DNA from: Eoetvoesiella caeni
GTDB taxonomy: Bacteria; Pseudomonadota; Gammaproteobacteria; Burkholderiales; Burkholderiaceae_B
DNA: 64,000 nt
Direction of reading: 5' to 3'
Assembly (NCBI RefSeq): GCF_003315175.1
Contig: NZ_QNRQ01000005.1
Coordinates: 1-64,000, forward strand
Shown in pieces: positions 40,382 through 47,515 of this stretch; position 1 is the first letter of the stretch; the number at the start of each line of letters is the position of its first letter. Below the pieces are notes generated by a model that did no database searches, had not been told where the DNA came from, and saw only the letters and a list, made by a program, of their open reading frames with translations. The position numbers and the translations under genes were made by a program.

Positions 40382-41245
40382 ATGAAGAAAGTTCTTGGCC
40401 TTTATAGCGCTCCTCGCCCCCACTGGGTTGGCGACGGCTTCCCCGTGCGCTCCATGTTCTCGTACCAAAGCCATGGCAAGCAACTCAGCCCCTTCCTGCT
40501 GCTGGATTATGCCGGCCCGGCTGAATTCACACCGACCGATAAATTGCGCGGGGTCGGCCAGCACCCGCACCGGGGCTTCGAAACCGTCACCATTGTGTAC
40601 AAGGGCGAGGTCGCACACCGCGACTCGACCGGCCAGGGCGGCATTATTGGCCCGGGCGATGTGCAATGGATGACGGCCGGCGCGGGTATCCTGCATGAAG
40701 AATTCCATTCCGAAGCCTTTGCAAAGGCGGGCGGCACGCTTGAGATGGTGCAACTTTGGGTAAACCTGCCGGCCAGCGACAAGATGGCCGTGCCGGGCTA
40801 TCAGGCTATCCTCGATGGCGACATCCCGGCAATTGCCCTGCCGGACAATGCCGGAACAGTCCGCGTGATTGCAGGAGAGTTTGCGGAGCAAAGCGGGCCT
40901 GCCCGGACCTTTTCGCCCATGCACGTCTGGGATCTGCGCCTGAATCAAGGCAGCATCAACGAGCTTGATGTTCCGGAAGGCTGGAGCACAGCGCTTATCG
41001 TATTGCGTGGAACGGTATTGGTGAATGGCAGCACGGTTGCCCGCGAGTCGCAAATGGCCGTCCTGGAGCAGGCTGGCAGCCAAGTCACAATTGAAGCCAA
41101 CAACGATGCCGTTGTGCTGCTGATCAGCGGTGAACCCATAGACGAGCCGATAGTCGGCTATGGCCCGTTTGTCATGAACAGCGAGGAAGAGATCGCACAG
41201 GCCATGGAAGACTTCAATAGCGGCCGGTTCGGACAGATGGCCTAG
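40382..41245 (+). CDS. Pirin family protein (quercetinase-like bicupin)
   Basis: A 287-residue pirin with the N-terminal cupin metal site (QHPHRGFETVTIVYKGEVAHRDS, GDVQWMTAGAGILHEE: His, His, His, Glu ligands). Bacterial pirins are linked to quercetin 2,3-dioxygenase activity and stress regulation. It is divergent from wrbA. The start at 40382 follows CAGGAGATTTAA. Confidence 0.92.
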   Translation: MKKVLGLYSAPRPHWVGDGFPVRSMFSYQSHGKQLSPFLLLDYAGPAEFTPTDKLRGVGQHPHRGFETVTIVYKGEVAHRDSTGQGGIIGPGDVQWMTAGAGILHEEFHSEAFAKAGGTLEMVQLWVNLPASDKMAVPGYQAILDGDIPAIALPDNAGTVRVIAGEFAEQSGPARTFSPMHVWDLRLNQGSINELDVPEGWSTALIVLRGTVLVNGSTVARESQMAVLEQAGSQVTIEANNDAVVLLISGEPIDEPIVGYGPFVMNSEEEIAQAMEDFNSGRFGQMA

Positions 41246-41265
41246 AGGGGCCGCCGGGGAAGGCG

Positions 41266-42192
41266 CTACTTTATATGAATAGCGCTTTTCCCGGCCTGCA
41301 TGGCGGCACGCCGGCTTTGAGCCGAACTGCCCGCCATGGCCCATTGCACCGCCAGAATACTGGCCAGCACCATTACCAGCCCCAGCAGCGAAACCCCGGT
41401 AATGGACTGCCCCAGCAGCACCCAGCCAAGCAGCACCGCCGTTATGGGGCTTAGCAGGCCCAACGAGGTGGCGGCCACCGGGGATAGCCGCGCAACACCG
41501 CGAAACCAAAGCGCATAGGCCAGCAAAGCGCCCGCAAGCGAAAGGTATACATAGGCCAGCACCTGGACCAGGGTCATGGCCGGCAGCGGCGCCTCTGCAA
41601 GCCATGTCACAGGCGCCAGCATCAAGGCGCCCAACAACAACTGCCACCCGGTCAGCGCCAGCACCGGCATATTCATGCGCCAGCGCTGTGTCAGGAATGT
41701 ACCCGCGGCCATCACCGCCGCGCCGGCCAGCGCCGCGGTAATGCCAATGGGCTCCCATACCGTAGTGGGCGACAAAAGCAGCACCGCCATGCCCAGCACT
41801 CCCAGCACACTGGCCCAAACGGCCAGGCGCACCGGCCGCCGGCTGTCGACCGCCCAGGCCAGCGCCATGACCAGCAAAGGCTGTATCGCCCCCACCACCG
41901 CCGCCAATCCGCCGGGCAAGCGATAAGCCGCCACAAACAACAAAGCTTGAAAAATACCGATGTTCAATGCCGACAACACCAGCAGGCGCAGCCACTCGCT
42001 GCGGCGGGGCAAGCGCCGCATGAACAGGACCAGCAGCAAGCCCGCCGGCAAAGTTCGAAGCAAAGCCGCCGTAAATGGCCGGTCGGGCGGAAGAAATTCT
42101 GTGGTGACGATGTAGGTAGAGCCCCAGATGGCTGGGCCAAGCGCCGTGAGCAGCACATCGCCCCAAGCGGGGCGAGTTGAAAAGCCAGACAT
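41266..42192 (-). CDS. EamA/DMT-family transporter
   Basis: A 308-residue membrane protein with about ten transmembrane segments in two EamA repeats (residues about 12-140 and 150-290). The N-terminus has ALGPAIWGSTYIVTTEFLPPDRP and the second repeat has SLGLLSPITAVLLGWVLLGQSITG. It probably exports amino acids, nucleosides or similar small molecules; the substrate is unknown. The start at 42192 has AAAGAAAAT upstream. Confidence 0.9.
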   Translation of the reverse strand: MSGFSTRPAWGDVLLTALGPAIWGSTYIVTTEFLPPDRPFTAALLRTLPAGLLLVLFMRRLPRRSEWLRLLVLSALNIGIFQALLFVAAYRLPGGLAAVVGAIQPLLVMALAWAVDSRRPVRLAVWASVLGVLGMAVLLLSPTTVWEPIGITAALAGAAVMAAGTFLTQRWRMNMPVLALTGWQLLLGALMLAPVTWLAEAPLPAMTLVQVLAYVYLSLAGALLAYALWFRGVARLSPVAATSLGLLSPITAVLLGWVLLGQSITGVSLLGLVMVLASILAVQWAMAGSSAQSRRAAMQAGKSAIHIK

Positions 42193-42429
42193 GCAATTTT
42201 CTTTAAATGGAGGTAACTGAGAAGTCTGAGCGCGATCAATTTTGATGTCAAGGAAAGTGATCTAGGTGCTCAGAACTGAACATGTCCGCTTTGGACGCCG
42301 CGAGACTACCACGGCAACGAGATGATCACGCAACGGTTGCCAGTTGACAATCACCATACTGCTATTCGTGTCGAATACGAAGATTATTCCTTGGCGGTAG
42401 GACACACCTTGAAAACCATATTCAACTTA

Positions 42430-42476
42430 TATGCACAATTTACTTTACGGATGCTAAATTCGTATGTACAATTTAC
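42430..42476 (+). promoter_or_regulatory. Direct-repeat operator candidate of the brnTA locus
   Basis: TATGCACAATTTAC (42430-42443) and TATGTACAATTTAC (42463-42476) are direct repeats with one mismatch, 33 bp apart (three helical turns). The second copy overlaps the brnT start. BrnA autoregulates its promoter, so these may be its binding sites. Confidence 0.45.
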
Positions 42477-42764
42477 CTCGAGTCATCACATACGACCCAG
42501 CGAAAAACACGCGCAATATTATTGAGCGCGGACTGTCATTTGACAAGGTTGCACTGTTTGACTTTGATACCGCTTTAGTTCATCTGGATACACGCAAAAA
42601 CTACGGCGAAATACGCTACAGCGCTATCGCGCCATATCGAATTACGGCTACATGTTGTGGTGTTCACTGAAACTGAAACCGGCCTGCTTGTAATCAGCCT
42701 GCGCAAAGCCAATCGACGCGAGGAATTGGATTATGCCCAACGCCAAAAAGCCGATAATCAATGA
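42464..42764 (+). pseudogene. brnT: Frameshifted BrnT-type toxin gene
   Basis: The first part reads YDPAKNTRNIIERGLSFDKV, DTRKNYGEIRYSAIAP, typical of BrnT RNase toxins; the frame then runs into a stop at 42668-42670. Reading from about 42635 in the +1 frame restores IELRLHVVVFTETETGLLVISLRKANRREELDYAQR, the missing conserved half, ending at 42764. A single-nucleotide insertion near 42633-42638 explains this. The restored end overlaps brnA by 32 bp as in intact operons. Confidence 0.75.
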
Positions 42765-43017
42765 AGACGGCGAAGTGCGAGAGCTCGACGCCGAGGATTT
42801 CCAGCAGTTTCGTCCAGCGCACGAGGTACTGCCTGAATCACTCCAGGAAAAGCTCGGTATACGTCGACGTGGCCCCCAAAAAGACCCCACAAAAGAACGT
42901 ATTACCATCCGGATGTCCACAAATGTACTGCAGCGCTTCCGTGCCACCGGACCCGGCTGGCAGGCTCGAATTGATACCGCCTTGCAAGATTGGCTTAAAA
43001 CGCACCATCCTGGTTAG
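42733..43017 (+). CDS. brnA: BrnA-family antitoxin
   Basis: A 94-residue antitoxin with a ribbon-helix-helix C-terminal half (KERITIRMSTNVLQRFRATGPGWQARIDTALQDWL in two parts, residues 55-89) and an acidic N-terminus that would contact the toxin. The intact antitoxin next to a broken toxin fits decay of the module after loss of toxin selection. It starts inside the 3' end of brnT. Confidence 0.87.
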   Translation: MPNAKKPIINEDGEVRELDAEDFQQFRPAHEVLPESLQEKLGIRRRGPQKDPTKERITIRMSTNVLQRFRATGPGWQARIDTALQDWLKTHHPG

Positions 43018-43174
43018 TTCGCTCAGTTACGACCCGGCCAAGCCCTAATTCTCTGACTTGCCCGGTACGATCGCAAAGAATTCTAAATTGTAGGTGTCGC
43101 CTGCATGATTATTCCGTTTAAGGTAGAATGGCGGGCTTAGCTGTCTGGTAACAGATTGCTTTTGCTTTAACTAC

Positions 43175-43248
43175 GGCGCAATGGCAGAGTGGTCATGCAG
43201 CGGATTGCAAATCCGTGTACCCCGGTTCGATTCCGAGTTGCGCCTCCA
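43175..43248 (+). tRNA. tRNA-Cys (GCA)
   Basis: The acceptor stem GGCGCAA (43175-43181) pairs with TTGCGCC (43238-43244), followed by T and an encoded CCA. The anticodon loop reads TTGCAAA with GCA anticodon, and the T-loop GGTTCGATTCC is intact. It stands just before the prophage and may be its integration target. Confidence 0.95.
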
Positions 43249-43338
43249 GTATTCATGCGGGTTCCCAGAGAGTTACAAACCGCTTTCAGTCCGCAAAAAC
43301 GCAGTTAGTCCGCAAAAGAATAAAAACACCAGCCCCAC

Positions 43339-43361
43339 AGCCCCGCGCTGATGGGGCTTTT
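43339..43361 (+). terminator. Intrinsic terminator after tRNA-Cys
   Basis: AGCCCC (43339-43344) pairs with GGGGCT (43353-43358), followed by TTTT; an alternative left arm is at 43331-43336. It is 90 bp after the tRNA and could be host or phage sequence. Confidence 0.55.
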
Positions 43362-43490
43362 GCGTTTCAGCGGCATAGGGTTTGTGCTGATGAAATAGTG
43401 CTTGCGAACTTGTTTCACGCGGCCTATAATGAAGTTATCGAGTTAACCAACTCACCGGCGCCTCCCGGCAATGAGGGGCAAGGAAATAAA

Positions 43491-43685
43491 ATGACATACG
43501 CAATCGGAAACGCCTACAACCTTAAAGACGAGTTCAAGGCCGAAGGCGGCACCTTCGACAAAGAGCGCAAGGCCTGGATTATCAGCAACGAAACCTTTGA
43601 AAAGCTAAATGCACGCACCAGCGGCTGGTCTGCCCGCTGGTGGACAAACTGGCAAGCCGCCACCAAAGAACAAATCGCTGAGTAA
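43491..43685 (+). CDS. Small phage protein, 64 aa
   Basis: A 64-residue protein (YAIGNAYNLKDEFKAEGGTFD, then RKAWIISNETFEKLNARTSGW) with an aromatic-rich C-terminus. Similar short proteins are found near the ends of phages, without known role. A good AAGGAAATAAA site precedes the ATG at 43491. It is the first of four closely spaced plus-strand genes. Confidence 0.65.
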   Translation: MTYAIGNAYNLKDEFKAEGGTFDKERKAWIISNETFEKLNARTSGWSARWWTNWQAATKEQIAE

Positions 43686-43724
43686 GGTATTCGCCGCTCT
43701 ACCGGGCGGCAATCGGAGATCGCT

Positions 43725-43868
43725 ATGCGCAAAGAATTTATTGAGTGCAAGACCCTCGAAGAAGCTCAAGATCTCGCCCCATGGGCGGCTGAGATTATTG
43801 AGGCTGACGGCGGCTACATGGCTTTTGAGTCCAGCGGGGACGCCGATGTATTCGCGAGCCAGAAATGA
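43725..43868 (+). CDS. Small phage protein, 47 aa
   Basis: A 47-residue acidic protein starting MRKEFIECKTLEEAQDLAPW and ending DADVFASQK. GGAGATCGCT precedes the ATG, and its stop overlaps the next gene start by 4 bp (ATGA). Too short for assignment; the spacing and coupling indicate a real gene. Confidence 0.6.
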   Translation: MRKEFIECKTLEEAQDLAPWAAEIIEADGGYMAFESSGDADVFASQK

Positions 43869-44095
43869 GCAACCGGGACCGGCTCACTATAACGCCAGGT
43901 GGCCCCTGGCGGCTATACCAGCACATCACCCTGCTCGGGTGGGAGATGTTAGGCACGGTGCAGCGCGGCGACGAAATCGGCGCATTGGCGCGCAGCCTCA
44001 CTAACGGCAATCTGGTTATGTTGCGGGCCGGCGCCGCATCCATGTTGGATCAACGTAAGGCGCGCGCCGCACTGGAGGCGCGACTTGGCGCGTGA
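43865..44095 (+). CDS. Small phage protein, 76 aa
   Basis: A 76-residue protein (MSNRDRLTITPGGPWRLYQHI) with a basic C-terminal helix (MLDQRKARAALEARLGA). Function unknown. It overlaps both neighbours (4 bp upstream, 11 bp downstream), indicating one operon. A DNA- or RNA-binding role is possible from its basic tail but not shown. Confidence 0.6.
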   Translation: MSNRDRLTITPGGPWRLYQHITLLGWEMLGTVQRGDEIGALARSLTNGNLVMLRAGAASMLDQRKARAALEARLGA

Positions 44096-44483
44096 GGCAC
44101 AGATCATCGGCCACGCCACCGATTACGATGGTGCGCAATGGGATGTGCGCGAGGCGCGGGATACCGCCCTTGGGTTTAAGGTATTGATCGGCTGGCCGAG
44201 CGACGAGCCTCGCGGGCCGGGCGGACGAGGCGTAGCGACCATCATTACCGTCGAGCTGGCTCAGTACCTGCAAGCAACACGATTGCGCGACACAAAATTA
44301 CCCATTGGCATCACCACCATCAAAAGATTGCGCAGCGAGGTCGGTGTTGCCTGGTCGTGGGATGACTGGTGGGCCGCTCGAGCTGATGACTTGCGATCCA
44401 TGACGCTTGAGACGTTTTGCAGTCGCCACGGATGCAGCATAGGCGCCGCAAGCCAGCGAAGGGCTCAGTTAAAAAAATTCTGA
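44085..44483 (+). CDS. Phage protein of unknown function, 132 aa
   Basis: Starts at TTG (44085) with GGAG 7 nt upstream, inside the previous gene. The C-terminal part (SMTLETFCSRHGCSIGAASQRR) resembles a helix-turn-helix, and SWDDWWAARADDL is Trp-rich. It could be a small regulatory or DNA-binding protein of the lysogenic or early region. No family was recognised. Confidence 0.6.
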   Translation: MAREAQIIGHATDYDGAQWDVREARDTALGFKVLIGWPSDEPRGPGGRGVATIITVELAQYLQATRLRDTKLPIGITTIKRLRSEVGVAWSWDDWWAARADDLRSMTLETFCSRHGCSIGAASQRRAQLKKF

Positions 44484-44533
44484 CGGCACCTATCGGCTGT
44501 CCTGTTTCGATGGGATGGCTGCTGAGGGGTTCT

Positions 44534-45013
44534 TTATTTGGCGGCCCTGACTCCATCATAAGCCGCCTCGCAGGCCAGCCCCGCTATTCGAGACTGGTCA
44601 CCGAATCCAGCCAGCTCTGTTGATCGGTCGCTAACCTCGCTGAGCACGACGGCAAGCACACCGATGGGATCGCCGGTTGCCGGGCCTGAGCCGGCAGTGG
44701 TGGTATTGCGGGGGGATCGACTGAGACGGGTAAGCTGTGCGCGCAGCCGCCCAGCATTATCACGAGCGGCAGCAGCATCAATTGCAGCAGCCGCGACTTT
44801 GGCATCGGCATCATGGACGACTCCTTCTAAAACGTTTTGATAGGCGTGTTCGGTTTTCCTGGCCTTGGCCTGGGCGTTGGCCAGTGCGGTAGCTTGATCC
44901 GTTCTGATCTGCGCAATTTCTGCGGTGTAGCGCCAGCCCTGCACCATCCAGCCCGAACCGAATGCCAGCGCCAGGCCGACCGCCGCGGCAATTAGTTGAG
45001 ACCGGATAGGCAT
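44534..45013 (-). CDS. Rz-like inner-membrane spanin
   Basis: A 159-residue i-spanin: one N-terminal membrane helix (LIAAAVGLALAFGSGWMVQ, about residues 7-25), then a long Ala/Glu/Lys-rich coiled coil, as in Rz/DUF2514 proteins. It would link to the outer-membrane partner encoded within it and disrupt the outer membrane in the last lysis step. It overlaps the lysozyme gene by 22 bp. Confidence 0.8.
   Translation of the reverse strand: MPIRSQLIAAAVGLALAFGSGWMVQGWRYTAEIAQIRTDQATALANAQAKARKTEHAYQNVLEGVVHDADAKVAAAAIDAAAARDNAGRLRAQLTRLSRSPRNTTTAGSGPATGDPIGVLAVVLSEVSDRSTELAGFGDQSRIAGLACEAAYDGVRAAK
44584..44814 (-). CDS. Rz1-like outer-membrane spanin lipoprotein, nested in Rz
   Basis: A 76-residue lipoprotein encoded entirely within the Rz gene in another frame. 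It has a signal sequence with lipobox LGGC (Cys24) followed by a Pro-rich stretch (SVDPPAIPPLPAQARQP), the classic Rz1 signature. A strong AAGGAG site 6 nt upstream of the ATG at 44814 supports independent translation. Nested Rz/Rz1 pairs are known from lambda and P2. Confidence 0.82.
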   Translation of the reverse strand: MMPMPKSRLLQLMLLPLVIMLGGCAHSLPVSVDPPAIPPLPAQARQPAIPSVCLPSCSARLATDQQSWLDSVTSLE

Positions 45014-45462
45014 AGCGCCACCTCTTTATCTCGGCGATTGACCAGCCCTTGCAATCTGATCTTGATGCCAGCCACCGTCACGTACACCCAGCGCCTCATC
45101 TGCTCGCACGCTTCGCGGTATCGGCCCTGGTTGTGCAACTTGAGCAAGGTTGATGCGCGAAATGCAGAATCCCCCACGTTGTAGGTAAAGCTGATGTAAG
45201 ACGCCAGCGTTTGCGTGCTGACCGGCCTTGTCGTGAGCGACAGAATATGGTTGCCGATGCGCAAGGCCTCGCTATTTAGCAGCGCTTGGCACTGGGCCTG
45301 ACTGCGCACCAGGTCCCGGCGCACGTTTTTGGTGTTGCCGTAGCAGTCGGTCAGGACGCCCGCGCTGTCCAGGTACGGGCCGCCGGTGTAGCCTTCCAGG
45401 CCCACTAGAGCCGATACGGCGATGGCCGCCGCGCCGGCCGCAACCTTAGTTCTTGCGTCCAC
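44992..45462 (-). CDS. Phage lysozyme (SAR endolysin, GH24)
   Basis: A 156-residue muramidase of the RrrD/P21 type with the catalytic triad Glu23, Asp32 and Thr38 at canonical T4-lysozyme spacing. A weakly hydrophobic N-terminus (AAGAAAIAVSALVGLEG) lacks a cleavage site and fits a signal-anchor-release segment, so export is by Sec and activation by release from the membrane. It overlaps the holin gene by 17 bp. Confidence 0.9.
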   Translation of the reverse strand: MDARTKVAAGAAAIAVSALVGLEGYTGGPYLDSAGVLTDCYGNTKNVRRDLVRSQAQCQALLNSEALRIGNHILSLTTRPVSTQTLASYISFTYNVGDSAFRASTLLKLHNQGRYREACEQMRRWVYVTVAGIKIRLQGLVNRRDKEVALCLSGLN

Positions 45463-45676
45463 GAAGCATCCCCAAAAGCTTTACCAGCAGCACTCGCACA
45501 AATGGGAACTTGCGCGGAATGTCCGGCAGCTTCAAAACGACTATCAGGCCGATGTAGACCAGCCAGCCTATCAGCACCCAGTTGCTTAGGGTGACTCCGT
45601 AAACGACGATGGCGCCGCCTGTGTTGGCCGCTGCTGCTTGCAGGTCATCGGGCATGTGTTTGCTCCTGTGAGACAT
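45446..45676 (-). CDS. Putative holin or pinholin
   Basis: A 76-residue membrane protein with a predicted hydrophobic stretch (VVYGVTLSNWVLIGWLVYIGLIVVL, about residues 25-49, given in two overlapping parts) and a basic C-terminus (KLLGMLRGRKN). Its position just before a SAR lysozyme and the size fit a (pin)holin. The ACGGAGGCGCT site supports the ATG at 45676. It lies only 18 bp after a terminator hairpin. Confidence 0.75.
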   Translation of the reverse strand: MSHRSKHMPDDLQAAAANTGGAIVVYGVTLSNWVLIGWLVYIGLIVVLKLPDIPRKFPFVRVLLVKLLGMLRGRKN

Positions 45677-45694
45677 AGCGCCTCCGTGTAGACG

Positions 45695-45729
45695 TAAAAA
45701 AGCCACCCTCAGAATGAACTGAAGGCGGC
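45695..45729 (-). terminator. Terminator 2 between the spike gene and the lysis cassette
   Basis: In minus RNA GCCGCCUUCA and UGAGGGUGGC form a fully paired 10-bp stem (two G-U pairs) with an 8-nt loop, followed by UUUUUU. The holin start is 18 nt further on, leaving no space for a promoter. Confidence 0.75.
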
Positions 45730-45774
45730 GTAGAGTTATGCGATTTGGGTTTAAAAGACCCCAATGAAGGAACG

Positions 45775-45800
45775 TAAAAAAACGCTCGTACTAGGCGAGC
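45775..45800 (-). terminator. Terminator 1 after the second spike gene
   Basis: A short stem GCTCG/CGAGC (45784-45800) is followed in minus RNA by GUUUUUUU. It lies 120 bp after the end of the spike gene. The remaining gap between the spike gene and holin contains only the two terminators. Confidence 0.6.
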
Positions 45801-45920
45801 ACTGGGTAAAGCGGCCTGCGCAACGCTGACCGAGGCGGCTTCTTACTTAGCCGCGAACCCCCGATTCAAGTTTTTGGTAGCTCGGCGATTAAGTAAATTT
45901 TCCTCTGTGATGGTGCGCGC

Positions 45921-47399
45921 CTATGCCTTAATGACTTTCGCCAACGCATCATATTCAGCAATCAGTGCGCCGGGCTCTTGAAACGTATTTGCTGCAGTTC
46001 CTGAGAAACTACAGCGATATATTCGGCACGGGCCTGATCTGACATATAGGCCATCGGTGGAATAAGGACCGGTGGATGTGACTGTGTCGAGCCAAGTGAT
46101 TCCTTCCGCCCATAGATTCGGGTATCCAATCTGAGCACCGTCTTCCGCCAAGCCATTGCGCGGGCTTCTCAATTCAGTTCCGACCATCCAAGTCCGGCTG
46201 TTGATGCCAGTATCCGCGATGTTCTGGCCGTAGTTGCCCTCGTATAAGCCATTGATGCGGCAAATCAAAGTGGTTTCGTGGCCTGACGATCCTTGCTTAT
46301 TCCTATATTGATTGCTAGGGAAGTTCACAAACCCAACGCACTCCGGCACGCCATTTTCGATAGCGGAATTATCAATCTCAAGCGCCTGGGTTGGGATGCC
46401 GCCAGGAATATCGCCGTCGGCTATTGAGTCGTAATAGTTAAAGCCATCGTTGACCAAGGCACGTCGGGATACGCAGTTCTGTGTAAAGCAAATAGCGCCT
46501 TGAGTAGCTACATTGGCTCCTTGCAAGTACTCAAACACGCAATCCTTTGCGTAAAATATTGGACGCATCCCGTTTTGGTACCAGATATTAAACTGAGGCC
46601 CTCCGCGGAAGGTAATGCCGCTCAGAAATAGCTTTGCGCCCAGTACAATATTTCCGCTGCTCACGTAGAAAATCTCAAGCTTATCCTTGCTAAGGGTTAG
46701 GTCTCGACCTTCATAGCGTACGAATATCTTTTTTGTTCTGGAGTTTTGGTGCCATCCGGAGTCGCAACTCGCCAGTTCGACCTCGCTTGTCTTGTATTGA
46801 ATTGGCTTTTCGTGCCCGCCGTCAATAAACAAGATCACTTCGACGGTTTCCCCGCCAGCCGGCGTAGCCTCCCACACCGCCCCATTTAAGACCCAGGTCA
46901 TTTCGGAAGGCTGCTGACCAGGGCCGACAAACAGGACCGGCCCGCCCGACCCTTTTATCATCAAGGCTCTTGACTGACCATTCCTCATTTGGCGATCGGT
47001 ATGTCGCACATCGAACTGCTCAGTGTATCGCCCTGATTTAAGCCAGACTGTCCCATGTGCGATTCGCACCGCATGCCTGACCGTCTTGACCGGGGAATGA
47101 ATGCTGCCGCTGTTCGAGTCGGACCCGTCAATAGGATCGACCCATATGTCCAACAGATCGCCTTGTTCGCCAGTATCTGAAAGATACATTAGGTGAAATT
47201 CCCGCTCCAAGTCAATGTTATGTCTGGCTTTACCCGATACAGCGCTTCCGAAGATGTTTCCGGGGACGTATTCAAAGCCCTGTGGTTTCGTTCGAAGTGA
47301 TGCAACAGAATCCGAAACTAGGCCAAACATGGCGCCCTTGTCGCCCAAGAGCGGCGAGAGCGCCATTAAGCCCAACAAGTTTCGTCGTATCCGATTCAT
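45921..47399 (-). CDS. Second beta-helix tail spike-like protein lacking a virion anchor
   Basis: A 492-residue protein homologous over most of its length to the C-terminal 450 residues of the upstream spike (both share EYVPGNI/DYVPGNI, WVDP, a GTVWL-GRYTE segment and the stretch CVSRRALVNDGFNYYDS). The N-terminal virion-binding domain is missing and replaced by MNRIRRNLLGLMALSPLLG, which looks like an export signal. Right-handed beta-helix spikes bind or cut surface polysaccharides. This copy may be an alternative receptor-binding module, a secreted depolymerase, or a decaying duplicate. GC content is low for the region. Confidence 0.7.
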   Translation of the reverse strand: MNRIRRNLLGLMALSPLLGDKGAMFGLVSDSVASLRTKPQGFEYVPGNIFGSAVSGKARHNIDLEREFHLMYLSDTGEQGDLLDIWVDPIDGSDSNSGSIHSPVKTVRHAVRIAHGTVWLKSGRYTEQFDVRHTDRQMRNGQSRALMIKGSGGPVLFVGPGQQPSEMTWVLNGAVWEATPAGGETVEVILFIDGGHEKPIQYKTSEVELASCDSGWHQNSRTKKIFVRYEGRDLTLSKDKLEIFYVSSGNIVLGAKLFLSGITFRGGPQFNIWYQNGMRPIFYAKDCVFEYLQGANVATQGAICFTQNCVSRRALVNDGFNYYDSIADGDIPGGIPTQALEIDNSAIENGVPECVGFVNFPSNQYRNKQGSSGHETTLICRINGLYEGNYGQNIADTGINSRTWMVGTELRSPRNGLAEDGAQIGYPNLWAEGITWLDTVTSTGPYSTDGLYVRSGPCRIYRCSFSGTAANTFQEPGALIAEYDALAKVIKA

Positions 47400-47515
47400 T
47401 ACCGATCTCTAATAAGCAGCCTTGAGATAGTAACATTATGATTCGTTTCGACTTATGCTGGAAAATATGTGGTGTTTTATGGTTTGGCGTAGAGGTGGCT
47501 AAATGCAGATGTCTC

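Noticed and set aside
42322-42525. 67-codon open frame upstream of brnT
   Set aside because: It overlaps the operator-like repeats and the brnT start in another frame and has no recognisable product.
43288-43317. AGTCCGCAAAA direct repeats as the prophage attachment core
   Set aside because: They are only 19 bp apart and both lie on the same side of the element, so they cannot be the two att sites; the true core cannot be set without the other end.
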